From NCBI GenBank assembly GCA_002292805.1, contig DBCA01000005.1, positions 1-23,307 of the forward strand: DNA of 23,307 bases, read 5' to 3'. Positions within the stretch are counted from its first letter, which is position 1, and the number at the start of each line of letters is the position of its first letter. The position numbers were made by a program, and so were the translations under genes. Source of the DNA: Caryophanales bacterium UBA970 (GTDB taxonomy: Bacteria > Bacillota_I > Bacilli_A > RFN20 > CAG-826). Below, one piece after another: positions 14,632-22,966 of this stretch. The notes beneath the pieces were generated by a model. That model saw only the letters and a list, made by a program, of their open reading frames with translations, did no database searches and was not told where the DNA came from.

Positions 14632-15371
14632 TTGCTTCATTTCGAAAATATCAAAACCAACGTCGTTTGCTCATTGGTGTGGTGGGGATTCTCTTTATCT
14701 TCACAATCCTTTTATTCATTCTCGCCTATACCCAATCCGCTTTTCAAGATTTGCAAACTGTTGTCTTCTTATTTTTAATTGGTTTGATGATTATTTTATT
14801 CGTTTTTCGGCAGATGATGTTTTCCATCAACATGCACTATCACTACTTTCGAATGATTCAGGAACAACAACCACCTTTTTCCGTTAAAACATTGCCCATG
14901 ACCCAAGCGTTTATCTCGACCCTCATTGAGAACGGCTTTCTAAAAGGCATCGAGCGGCCTACTCACGATATTTTTTATCATCTTTATGCTCAATTGCCAC
15001 ATGTCAAACGAACTGGAACAACCGTGGTGTGGATCATCAAGCTCAAAGAACCGTCCATGAATCCATATGGTGAAGACCTTGAAAGAGATTTCCAACAAAT
15101 TAAACTTTCATTTCCAAAAAACACCAATCCATTGAACGAACTTACGATGGTTATCAAACAAGTTGAAGTTTGGAACCAAGAAGAACGGGAAAAACTTGAT
15201 CAAATCGTCAATTTTTCCTTAAATAACCGAGCCATGGTGACGATTCAGTTTGGCCAACTACCAACCAAAAAGGTTTATGCCTTAAGACCGAAACTTCAAT
15301 ATCCGAATAAATACTATTATGCAACGATGCAAATTATGTTTAAATTAATGGAAGCCATGAATGTTCAATGA
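14613..15371 (+). CDS. Membrane protein with two TM helices and a cytoplasmic domain, unknown
   Basis: The 252-residue product has a basic N-terminus, two adjacent hydrophobic helices (about 20-42 and 47-67), then a soluble domain of about 185 residues that by positive-inside logic faces the cytoplasm. The soluble part is mixed alpha/beta (TTVVWIIKLKEP, LTMVIKQVEVW, AMVTIQFGQLP). I recognise no family. The gene begins 19 bases inside the end of the preceding lipoprotein gene in another frame with no clear ribosome binding site, so translation is probably coupled. It overlaps the next gene by an ATGA. This tight packing ties it to the transporter operon. Confidence 0.75.
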   Translation: MATRRLIASFRKYQNQRRLLIGVVGILFIFTILLFILAYTQSAFQDLQTVVFLFLIGLMIILFVFRQMMFSINMHYHYFRMIQEQQPPFSVKTLPMTQAFISTLIENGFLKGIERPTHDIFYHLYAQLPHVKRTGTTVVWIIKLKEPSMNPYGEDLERDFQQIKLSFPKNTNPLNELTMVIKQVEVWNQEEREKLDQIVNFSLNNRAMVTIQFGQLPTKKVYALRPKLQYPNKYYYATMQIMFKLMEAMNVQ

Positions 15372-15778
15372 AAAAACAAACACTTCAAACATCAAAACGC
15401 TCAGAAACCAAACCAAGTTGGTGGATTATCCCCTTAATCAATTTCTTTGTTTTGTCTTTGATATTTCTTTTTTCTTTGTGGTGGCAAGATGATTACTCTT
15501 TAGTAGCGATGGCAGATGGCATTTGGTTAGTGTTTGCATTGCAATTGACGCTTTCATGGTCTATGTTTGTGTATAACAAAAATATTTTTACCCCACTTCT
15601 TCATGGCTTAAAGACTTTCTTTTTAATTTTTGTTGGCAAAAAACCGAAAGAAGATTATTACACTGCATACACCAAAGTACTCGATCATCAAATTCCTAAA
15701 TACATTATTATGATTGTTTTTTTAATCACTTTTTTGGTTTTGATTCTTGGGACATTGCTAGTCCTTATCGCGTATTAA
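15368..15778 (+). CDS. Small membrane protein, three TM helices, possibly DUF3899-like
   Basis: The 136-residue product has a basic N-terminus (about 20 residues) and hydrophobic segments at about 19-40, 46-68 and 109-135. A conserved-looking cytoplasmic or interfacial loop VYNKNIFTPLLHGLKTFFL and a basic GKKPKEDYYTAY segment lie between the second and third helices. The arrangement reminds me of DUF3899-type small membrane proteins of Bacillota and mollicutes, but this is from memory and weak. It starts in an ATGA overlap with the gene before and ends three bases before the LRR gene, so it is co-translated with them. Confidence 0.7.
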   Translation: MKKQTLQTSKRSETKPSWWIIPLINFFVLSLIFLFSLWWQDDYSLVAMADGIWLVFALQLTLSWSMFVYNKNIFTPLLHGLKTFFLIFVGKKPKEDYYTAYTKVLDHQIPKYIIMIVFLITFLVLILGTLLVLIAY

Positions 15779-15781
15779 TAT

Positions 15782-17923
15782 ATGAAGTATTCAAGACAAA
15801 ACACATCATACACATATGGAGATAATCTACATTTCAAGCAAGCGCTAAATTTCGAACTTGGTGAAAATGGATTTGTTGATTATGCTAAAGCGTTAATCAA
15901 CTATCGTAAGGGAGCGAAAGAAAAACATTTTCTTTCCGTTCTTAAAGTTAGACAAACTAAACCACGCATCGCCACATTTTATCCATTGATTTCAATTGCT
16001 TTGATTGCTTTAATTGTTGGATTACTTGTCAATCAATTGTGGGTTGGATTTTTATTCCTTTCAGTTGCTTTGACACTTCTTTATTGGCTCGATCGTGATT
16101 ATTATTGGTATAAACCAGGTTGGCCTTCACAAATTAACCAAATTGGCTTCTATCTTGGGTTAACGATTTTTCTACCCTTATCAGCGGTTCTTCCATATTT
16201 AAATGGGGTTACGTATTTTCCGCTCATTGGCTTATTTGTCATTGGTTTATTTGTTGCTGCTACTGGGGTGATTCTCTTCATTCAAATTCGCAATAAAAAC
16301 CATGTGATGCTTTCGTTATATGGATTGGGTTTGTTTGGTTTTTCTTTGTTTGCTTATACCATTCCTTCTGAAGACATCAAATTCTCCTATCTTGAATCCA
16401 ATGGTGTCGTTCAAATCACCGACTATCGTTCCTCAGATACCGAAGTTGTCATTCCCAAAAATCTTAATAACTTACCCGTCACCTCAATTGCATCTTATGC
16501 GTTTGCATCAACGCCAATAAAGTCCATCTATATTGGCAATCATATTACCAGCATTGAAGCCTTTGCCTTTGCCTTTAATGCCGATCTTCGAGTTGTTTAC
16601 TTAGAAGATGGGGTTCCTTTGTCGGTTGGGATGTTTGCGAACAATCCTCAACTTCAAACCATCCGATTACCATCTGATGTAGAATCCATTCCTTCATCAT
16701 TCCTTGCCAATGCATACCTTTTAGAAACGGTTGATTTACCTGAGCAATTAAAGAGTATTGGCAGTTATAGTTTTTATGCTAATTCAAATGTAACTGAGAT
16801 TTCACTTCCTGACCAACTTCAAACGATTGGCGCTTATGCTCTTGCTGGAAATCAGTTGATTACAAGCATTGTCATACCGAATTCGGTGGTCAGTGTTGGG
16901 CAAGGAGCTTTTGCCAATAATAGCCAATTAACCGACATCACTTTATCCAATCAAATGACCTATTTACCTCCTAACTTTTTAGAAAATGCATTGTCACTAT
17001 CGTCGTTTGTCGTTCCCACGCACATTGAATGGATTGGTGATTATGCATTTCAAAACGCCATCCAACTTGCAACGATTGAGTTACATGATGGCATTGAATT
17101 TATTGGAAACAGTGCATTTCGAAATAACACAAACCTAACCTCAATAAATCTTCCAAATTCATTACAGGAAATTTCAGATTATTTGTTTATGAATAATACT
17201 TCCTTAACATCCGTTGAGATTCCAGATTCGGTTACCTATATCGGTATTTCAGCTTTTCAAAACAATTTTTCACTAACTTCAATTCACCTTCCTGAGGGGT
17301 TAACATGGATTAACTCGAATGCGTTTAATGGAACCCCTTTGATGGAGATTTTACTTCCTAATAGTTTAACCACACTTGGAGAAGGTGTATTTGCAAATAA
17401 TACAGTCCTAGAATCCATCACCCTTCCACGGCAAATAACCCGGATTCCAAGACAATTGTTTGAAGGAGCAACATCCCTTCGCGATGTTCAAATTCTTGGA
17501 CAAATCACATCCATTGGCACAAGTGCTTTTCGCCAAAATATTGCGTTAACCAATATTGATTTACCTCAATCGTTGATCACAATTGAAACCTATGCTTTTT
17601 TTGGGGCCACCAATCTTACTTCACTAACGCTCCCTGAAGGTTTAGAAACCATTGGTGCATATGCGTTTTATGGTTTAACTAACCTAACATCTTTAACACT
17701 TCCGTCAACGTTGGAAAGAATTGAAGATGGCGTGTTTGCCTTAGCAAGAAAATTAACCACGGTATGGATTAGAAACCAGGTTAGTTTTGTTGGTCATTTT
17801 GCATTTTATGGATGTGACTTATTAACGATACAACTTGAGGGTTCAAATATCCCATCAACTTGGACACCTTCTTGGAATCCATCGAATCGTCCGATTGAAT
17901 TTAATGTTATATCGATCAATTAA
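15782..17923 (+). CDS. BspA-type leucine-rich repeat protein with five membrane helices
   Basis: The 713-residue product has an N-terminal cytoplasmic part of about 65 residues, then five hydrophobic segments between about 66 and 200. An uneven number of helices puts the C-terminal part outside. From about residue 230 to 690 there are roughly 20 consecutive BspA/LRR_5 units of about 23 residues with the pattern LTSIxLPxSLxxIGxxAFxxN. BspA repeats are known in adhesins and surface proteins of Bacteroides, Treponema, Trichomonas and some mollicutes, usually on secreted rather than polytopic proteins. Its position as the last gene of the opp cluster, three bases after the gene before, suggests a surface receptor or adhesion partner of the transporter. 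The reported function is by inference only. Confidence 0.85.
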   Translation: MKYSRQNTSYTYGDNLHFKQALNFELGENGFVDYAKALINYRKGAKEKHFLSVLKVRQTKPRIATFYPLISIALIALIVGLLVNQLWVGFLFLSVALTLLYWLDRDYYWYKPGWPSQINQIGFYLGLTIFLPLSAVLPYLNGVTYFPLIGLFVIGLFVAATGVILFIQIRNKNHVMLSLYGLGLFGFSLFAYTIPSEDIKFSYLESNGVVQITDYRSSDTEVVIPKNLNNLPVTSIASYAFASTPIKSIYIGNHITSIEAFAFAFNADLRVVYLEDGVPLSVGMFANNPQLQTIRLPSDVESIPSSFLANAYLLETVDLPEQLKSIGSYSFYANSNVTEISLPDQLQTIGAYALAGNQLITSIVIPNSVVSVGQGAFANNSQLTDITLSNQMTYLPPNFLENALSLSSFVVPTHIEWIGDYAFQNAIQLATIELHDGIEFIGNSAFRNNTNLTSINLPNSLQEISDYLFMNNTSLTSVEIPDSVTYIGISAFQNNFSLTSIHLPEGLTWINSNAFNGTPLMEILLPNSLTTLGEGVFANNTVLESITLPRQITRIPRQLFEGATSLRDVQILGQITSIGTSAFRQNIALTNIDLPQSLITIETYAFFGATNLTSLTLPEGLETIGAYAFYGLTNLTSLTLPSTLERIEDGVFALARKLTTVWIRNQVSFVGHFAFYGCDLLTIQLEGSNIPSTWTPSWNPSNRPIEFNVISIN
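16475..17845 (+). repeat. About 20 tandem BspA-type LRR units
   Basis: Units of about 69 bases encode LP..L..IG..AF.N. DNA identity between units is low to moderate, so this is an old protein-level repeat and not a recent tandem duplication. Confidence 0.8.
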
Positions 17924-17945
17924 TCGTAAGGAAATCATTTGAGTT

Positions 17946-17954
17946 TGATATAAT
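17946..17954 (+). promoter_or_regulatory. Extended -10 promoter of the metal ATPase gene
   Basis: TGATATAAT is a perfect TATAAT with an extended TGn. It ends seven bases before the ATG at 17962, so the expected +1 falls on the base before or on the start codon. There is no ribosome binding site between. A leaderless message is the simplest reading. Confidence 0.65.
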
Positions 17955-17961
17955 TAAAGCG

Positions 17962-19833
17962 ATGAACACAAAACTACAGGTAACCAATCATCGCCTGATG
18001 TTGGAATTGTCTGCTGCAATTTTATCTTTTGTGCTGATGATCATTGCAACAATAACAACTGGCTTATTCATTAGTCCGTGGTTTTGGGGTGTGGCCTTTA
18101 TCGTTGGCGGATTCTTTAAAGCGGTTGAGGGTGTAACCAAAACCATCCAGGAAAAAGCATTAAATGTTGAGTTTTTAATGATTGCTGCTGCCCTAGCAGC
18201 TTTCACCACAGGTGATTTTCCCGAAGGGGCATTTTTAATCTTTATCTTTGCAGTCAGTGGTGTTCTAGAACAATTTGCAACTGCCCAAACAGAAAAAGCC
18301 CTAACGAGCTTACTTAAAGTTGCCCCAAAAACCGCAATCCTTCTTCGAGGTAAAGATGAATCCTTCGTATCGATTGCAGATTTAAAAATCAACGACATCG
18401 TTATCGTTAAACCTGGGCAACAAGTCCCCGCCGATGGCGTGGTTCATGTTGGCGGAGCCTCTTTAGACCAATCCTCAATTACTGGAGAGTTCAATCCGGT
18501 TGAAAAACTACTTGGGGATTCCGTGTTTGCTGGTTCAATCTGCATTGATTCGACGATGCAAGTTCGTGTCACCAAAGACCCATCACAATCCGTGGTTCAA
18601 AAAATGATCGATTTAGTCAAACGAGCTCAAGAAGAAAAAACCAAATCCGAGAAAAGAATTTCTTTGTTTGAGAAGATCTACGTTTATTTTGTGATTCTAT
18701 TGTCGTTGTTTATTATTTTTGCCACCCCTTGGTTTGGTTGGTTGTCTACCGATGAGGCATTCCGCCGCGGGGTCATCGTGTTGGTCGTTGCTTCTCCATG
18801 TGCTTTGGTCGCTTCGATTACACCAGCTTTATTATCGACCCTTTCTCATGCTGCAAAAAAAGGCATCTTAATCAAAAGTGGCCGTTATATTGAATTGTTA
18901 AGACATATTGATGTGGTTGCATTTGATAAAACCGGGACATTAACTACCGGAAAACCTAAAGTGATTGGTGTTTATTTTGCTTCTTCATCCGTCGAAGATC
19001 GATATTTACCAATTGTAGTCAACGCGGAACGAAGCTCAAATCACCCATTGGCAAAAGCCATCAGTAAGCATTTTAATCAAATTGGATTAATCCAGTTGGT
19101 GATCAAGGAAATACCCGGTCGGGGTTTAGAAGTCATCCATCAAGGAGTGATGATCCAAATAGGAAAATTTCCAATGGATATTCCAATGACTCTTCAACAA
19201 AGGTATGAAAAGATCATTAAAGAAGGAAAAAACACAGTTAGTATTGTGATGAATCATCAATTAATAGGATTCATTGCCCTCCAAGACACAGCTAGGGAAG
19301 AAGCAAAAGTAGCTATCAAAGAATTAGTTGATCTTGATATTCAACCCGTCATGCTTACCGGAGATAAAGAGGAAACTGCGAAAGCGATTGCTGCAATGAT
19401 GCAAATTTCAAAGGTGCATGCGAATTGCTTACCAGAAGATAAAGTAAAGGTAATTTCAGAATACAAAACCAAAAAGCATCAAGTCTTGATGATTGGGGAC
19501 GGGATTAATGACGCCCCCTCCTTGGCAACCGCCACCATAGGTGTTTCAATGGGTGACGGCACAGATGTTTCTTTGGAAACAGCTGACATTATTATGATGA
19601 GTAACAACTTACGTAACGTCCCGTATTTAATAAATTTATCAAAGCGGACACAAGTCATCATCACTCAAAATGTTGTCTTTTCAATAAGCGTTATTTTATT
19701 GTTACTCCTTTCCAATATTTTTGGATTGATTATCCTGAGATTAGGTGTTCTTGGTCATGAATTATCGACAATTTTGGTGATTCTCAATAGCCTAAGGCTA
19801 TTATCGGCAAGGCAAAACAAGCTAGGAAAATAA
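17962..19833 (+). CDS. P1B-4-type heavy-metal efflux ATPase
   Basis: The 623-residue product has the complete P-type ATPase set: actuator loop TGE (174-176), metal-site SPC (278-280) in ASPCALVA, phosphorylation motif DKTGTLT (Asp322), P1B-typical HP (361-362) and hinge GDGINDAP (512-519). The SPC instead of CPC and the last-helix HELSTILVILNSLRLL (599 on) point to the P1B-4 group (PfeT/ZosA/CoaT-like), whose members export Fe(II), Co(II) or Zn(II). The last-helix motif in that group is usually HEGxT; here Leu replaces Gly. There is no N-terminal metal-binding domain, which is normal for P1B-4. The metal cannot be decided. No regulator gene adjoins it. One base separates it from the GH13 gene that follows. 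Confidence 0.88.
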   Translation: MNTKLQVTNHRLMLELSAAILSFVLMIIATITTGLFISPWFWGVAFIVGGFFKAVEGVTKTIQEKALNVEFLMIAAALAAFTTGDFPEGAFLIFIFAVSGVLEQFATAQTEKALTSLLKVAPKTAILLRGKDESFVSIADLKINDIVIVKPGQQVPADGVVHVGGASLDQSSITGEFNPVEKLLGDSVFAGSICIDSTMQVRVTKDPSQSVVQKMIDLVKRAQEEKTKSEKRISLFEKIYVYFVILLSLFIIFATPWFGWLSTDEAFRRGVIVLVVASPCALVASITPALLSTLSHAAKKGILIKSGRYIELLRHIDVVAFDKTGTLTTGKPKVIGVYFASSSVEDRYLPIVVNAERSSNHPLAKAISKHFNQIGLIQLVIKEIPGRGLEVIHQGVMIQIGKFPMDIPMTLQQRYEKIIKEGKNTVSIVMNHQLIGFIALQDTAREEAKVAIKELVDLDIQPVMLTGDKEETAKAIAAMMQISKVHANCLPEDKVKVISEYKTKKHQVLMIGDGINDAPSLATATIGVSMGDGTDVSLETADIIMMSNNLRNVPYLINLSKRTQVIITQNVVFSISVILLLLLSNIFGLIILRLGVLGHELSTILVILNSLRLLSARQNKLGK

Positions 19834-19834
19834 C

Positions 19835-21373
19835 ATGAAGCAGAACAAACATTACTTAGATATTCGTGCAAAAGATCAACTTAAATTTACTCAAAGAGAA
19901 AAAGATTGGCGCGTTGGTGGTATTGTTTATCAAATCTTTGTGGATCGATTTGCCCCATCTCTGAGTTTAGAAACCAAGAAACACCTATATAAGGCACCAA
20001 GAACCTTACAGGCATGGAACGAATTACCTAAACAAGGGGTCAAAGACTCAAAAACCCGTTATTGGTCTCATGAACTTGCCTTTTGGGGTGGAGATTTGAT
20101 GAGTATTTTATCAAAAATCAATTATTTGAAGCAATTAGGGGTGGATACCATCTACTTAAACCCCATTTTTGAGGCAATGTCTAATCATAAGTACGACACC
20201 TATGATTACGAACGAATCTCTACAGAGTATGGATCCATGGAAGAGTTCAAACAACTCATCAAGGTTTTCAAGGAAAACAACCTCAAGTTAATCTTGGATG
20301 GTGTCTTCAATCATATGGCGATCGGTTCTTCAAAGTTTAAAGAAGCTAACCAAAGTCCAACAAGTGAGTATCGCTCTTGGTTTGTCTTTGGTAACCAATT
20401 CCCCACCGGAGTAAGGTTATGGCATAACGCACCAAGCCTACCAGAGCTTAACCTAAAGAACAGCAAGGTGAGAGATTACCTATTTAACGCTAGCGACTCG
20501 ATTGTGAAACGCTACATTGCCCTAGGCGTTGATGGATGGCGACTTGATACTGCCATTGAGTTAGGTTTTGATTACCTTTGTGAGTTAACCATTGCAGCTC
20601 ATCAAGCAAATCTAAATTCGATTGTGATTGGTGAGTTAAACAACTATCCTCAAGGTTGGGCACCAGCAATGGATGCAACGATGCTTCTGCCCTTAAGAGA
20701 CGTCATCATACAATCCATCAAAGGTGGTATTTCTGCTAAGGTTTTTTCAAAAGTTGTAGAGAAAATGATAGCAGAAACTGGTATTGACACCATCTTAAAA
20801 TCATGGGTTTTGCTAGAAAATCATGATACCAGTCGAATTGTGAATGATTTGCCATCACTTGCAGATTATCACCTTGCAAAAACATTGCAATTCACCCTTC
20901 CGGGCACCATCAATCTCTACATGGGTGAGGAGATTGGCACCCCTGGTGGTGATGATCCTCTCAACCGCGCGCCGATGAATTGGCAGGTTGTTGAAAAGGG
21001 TAACGCATACAGTAAGTTGCACCAGCAAATGATTCAGTTAAGAAAGCAACATCGAGCCTTAAGAATTGGTGACATTAAGTTTTTGGAATCTGACCAGCTT
21101 ATTGCTTATATTCGGACCACCGACCGTTACGATGAGGTTGTGGTGGTTGTGATAAACCCTACTGATCAACCAATCCATGAGATGATTGCGCTTACCGATC
21201 CTTTGCTTAAAAGTCACAACAAATTCATCCATTTACTCACAGGAGAGGTCGTCATGACGTCTTATGGCATTTTGTTACCGATCACGATACCGGCCAAATC
21301 CAGTTATATCCTCAAACCAGATTTATCACCCATCCACGGTTACTCCCCATATAAAAACATCCAAGAAGATTGA
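19835..21373 (+). CDS. Cytoplasmic GH13 alpha-glucan hydrolase (neopullulanase/maltogenic-like)
   Basis: The 512-residue product has no signal peptide. It carries the GH13 conserved regions in order: DGVFNH (155-160), GVDGWRLDTA with nucleophile Asp238, VIGELNN with acid/base Glu267 and ENHDTSR with transition-state Asp331. The start VYQIFVDRFAPS and YWSHELAFWGGDL resemble the (beta/alpha)8 core of cyclomaltodextrinase / neopullulanase enzymes, but the usual N-terminal CBM34 domain is missing. It should cut imported maltodextrins or related alpha-glucans inside the cell. A good RBS (AGGAAAA) lies in the end of the ATPase gene, so the two are co-transcribed even though their functions are unrelated. 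It converges on the secreted amylase with 28 bases between stops. Exact specificity is open. Confidence 0.88.
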   Translation: MKQNKHYLDIRAKDQLKFTQREKDWRVGGIVYQIFVDRFAPSLSLETKKHLYKAPRTLQAWNELPKQGVKDSKTRYWSHELAFWGGDLMSILSKINYLKQLGVDTIYLNPIFEAMSNHKYDTYDYERISTEYGSMEEFKQLIKVFKENNLKLILDGVFNHMAIGSSKFKEANQSPTSEYRSWFVFGNQFPTGVRLWHNAPSLPELNLKNSKVRDYLFNASDSIVKRYIALGVDGWRLDTAIELGFDYLCELTIAAHQANLNSIVIGELNNYPQGWAPAMDATMLLPLRDVIIQSIKGGISAKVFSKVVEKMIAETGIDTILKSWVLLENHDTSRIVNDLPSLADYHLAKTLQFTLPGTINLYMGEEIGTPGGDDPLNRAPMNWQVVEKGNAYSKLHQQMIQLRKQHRALRIGDIKFLESDQLIAYIRTTDRYDEVVVVVINPTDQPIHEMIALTDPLLKSHNKFIHLLTGEVVMTSYGILLPITIPAKSSYILKPDLSPIHGYSPYKNIQED

Positions 21374-21401
21374 TTCTGGTGTTGACCGTTGAATGAAGTA
21401 T

Positions 21402-22964
21402 TTACTGAAGGATGAATGTTGTGAAAGGTGGAATGGTTAAGTCACTTGCCGTCACCGAACCCTTTTCAAGGGTAGGATAAATGCCTTCAAGTAATGACCA
21501 ACCTTCGCCATTGCCGACTGTTATTGCTGTGCCAGTGATATTCGTGATGATGGTAATTTCACCTGCGTCCGTGGTATATGTCAGCGTGTAAAGCCGCGGA
21601 TCGATGTTGGTTGCCGTTAACCTAGCGGTTTCAATGAAATCATTGTATTTATTTCGAACAGAAATCACCTTTTTATAATGATTCCATAAACTATCTGGGA
21701 TCGTTGTTAAATCTTCCACACCCTTGGTGACTTGAAGCGTCATGTTGTAATCTGCCGCACTGGCAGGATTGGTTTGACCAGTTTTATCGGTTTCCGACCA
21801 AATCATGGGTAAACGTTTATTTTCATCTCGGCCCGAACCCTTCATGCCTATTTCTTCCCCATAATACATGAATGGTTTTCCAGGCATCAACAAGTAGATT
21901 GATGCAAGTAGCTTGTGGTTTAAATCATTGTTTTCTACAAATAAAATGCCTGCGAGGCGACTTAGATCGTGGTTACTTAAAAATGGTGTATCGATTGCAT
22001 CAGGACGAATGGCATATAGATTTTGATTAAATAACGCGGTGACCCGTGCCAAATCATATCCTTGTTGTAATCGAACTCGGTCAACAATTCGATTTCCTAT
22101 GACAGAAACGGGAAAATTAAAGAATGAATCAATTCGTGCTGGGTAGTATTGCAATAAACCATTGGATGTCATCGACCATGGTCCTTCAGCGACAATAAAG
22201 CTATCTGGTTTGATGGCTTTCGCAGTGTCACCTAACCAACTTAAAAATTCAATATTCTTATTCGCGTTACCCGTAAAGAATGAGGTCACCGCATCTAATC
22301 GGAACCCATCCACACCCAAAGCAAACCAATAGGCCATGATGTCTTCAATCTCTTGTTTGACAAAAGGATTATCTAGGTTTAAATCAGGCATCCCTGACCA
22401 GAATCTAGCTTCGGCATAGACCCCACCACCATAAGGTTCATCACCCTCACGACGCGTGCGTGAAAAATTATAATAATGGCATTTACTCGCAGGATCGCCA
22501 CAATTGTCACTGGCATAATCTAACAAGCCCTCTCTAAACCACGGGTGAACATTCGATGTGTGATTCACCACTAAATCAAGAACGGTTTGAATATTTCTTG
22601 CTTTTGCTTCTTGTAAATAAAATTCAAAATCAAATAGATTGCCGTATTTAGGCGCGATATCATAGTAATCGGTCACATCATACAAATGGTAGGAGCTTCC
22701 TGGGTGAATAGGCATAAACCAAATGCCAGAAACCCCTAAGTCTTGTAAATAATCTAATTTTTCGGTGACCCCATTAAGATCACCCATCCCATCCCCATCA
22801 GAGTCATAAAACGATTGAATGAAGATTTCGTACCAAACCGATCCACCTTCATTATCAATCTGTTCAATATCATAAGAAAAACTAGGCGTTGGGGTTAAGT
22901 TACCACAACCAGAAATGAGGGTCGCTAAGACGACGATGGATAGCCAACCGATGGATTGACGCAT
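21402..22964 (-). CDS. Extracellular GH13 alpha-amylase-type lipoprotein
   Basis: The start is the ATG at 22964 preceded by AAAGG; a TTG two codons upstream would overlap the permease stop and has no better RBS. The 520-residue product has lipobox ISGC (lipid-Cys20), so it is anchored on the outer face. GH13 regions are complete: DSDGDGMGD calcium-type loop (about 55-63), DLVVNHTS (130-137), MPDLNLDNP, FRLDAV with nucleophile Asp224, VAEGPWS with acid/base Glu260 and FLSNHDLSR with Asp333. Region I and the calcium loop resemble GH13 alpha-glucosidase and GH13_36-like enzymes as well as amylases. It directly follows a MalG-type permease, so it most likely feeds a maltodextrin transporter with short chains. 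No terminator hairpin is visible in the 28-base gap to the convergent gene. Confidence 0.9.
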   Translation of the reverse strand: MRQSIGWLSIVVLATLISGCGNLTPTPSFSYDIEQIDNEGGSVWYEIFIQSFYDSDGDGMGDLNGVTEKLDYLQDLGVSGIWFMPIHPGSSYHLYDVTDYYDIAPKYGNLFDFEFYLQEAKARNIQTVLDLVVNHTSNVHPWFREGLLDYASDNCGDPASKCHYYNFSRTRREGDEPYGGGVYAEARFWSGMPDLNLDNPFVKQEIEDIMAYWFALGVDGFRLDAVTSFFTGNANKNIEFLSWLGDTAKAIKPDSFIVAEGPWSMTSNGLLQYYPARIDSFFNFPVSVIGNRIVDRVRLQQGYDLARVTALFNQNLYAIRPDAIDTPFLSNHDLSRLAGILFVENNDLNHKLLASIYLLMPGKPFMYYGEEIGMKGSGRDENKRLPMIWSETDKTGQTNPASAADYNMTLQVTKGVEDLTTIPDSLWNHYKKVISVRNKYNDFIETARLTATNIDPRLYTLTYTTDAGEITIITNITGTAITVGNGEGWSLLEGIYPTLEKGSVTASDLTIPPFTTFILQ

Positions 22965-22966
22965 CG

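Noticed and set aside
14567..14887. 106-residue frame bridging the InlB lipoprotein and the next gene
   Set aside because: It is out of frame with both genes; the 14613 gene has a hydrophobic/soluble pattern and ATGA coupling that favour it.
9517..15371. Possible use of TGA as a tryptophan codon, as in Mycoplasma
   Set aside because: TGA ends genes at coupled ATGA junctions, and conserved Trp positions use TGG.
16475..17845. CRISPR-like or recent tandem repeat array in the LRR gene
   Set aside because: The units are similar at protein level only, and the reading frame is continuous.
17988..18398. 136-residue frame antisense to the metal ATPase
   Set aside because: It covers strongly conserved ATPase coding sequence and has no recognisable domain or RBS.
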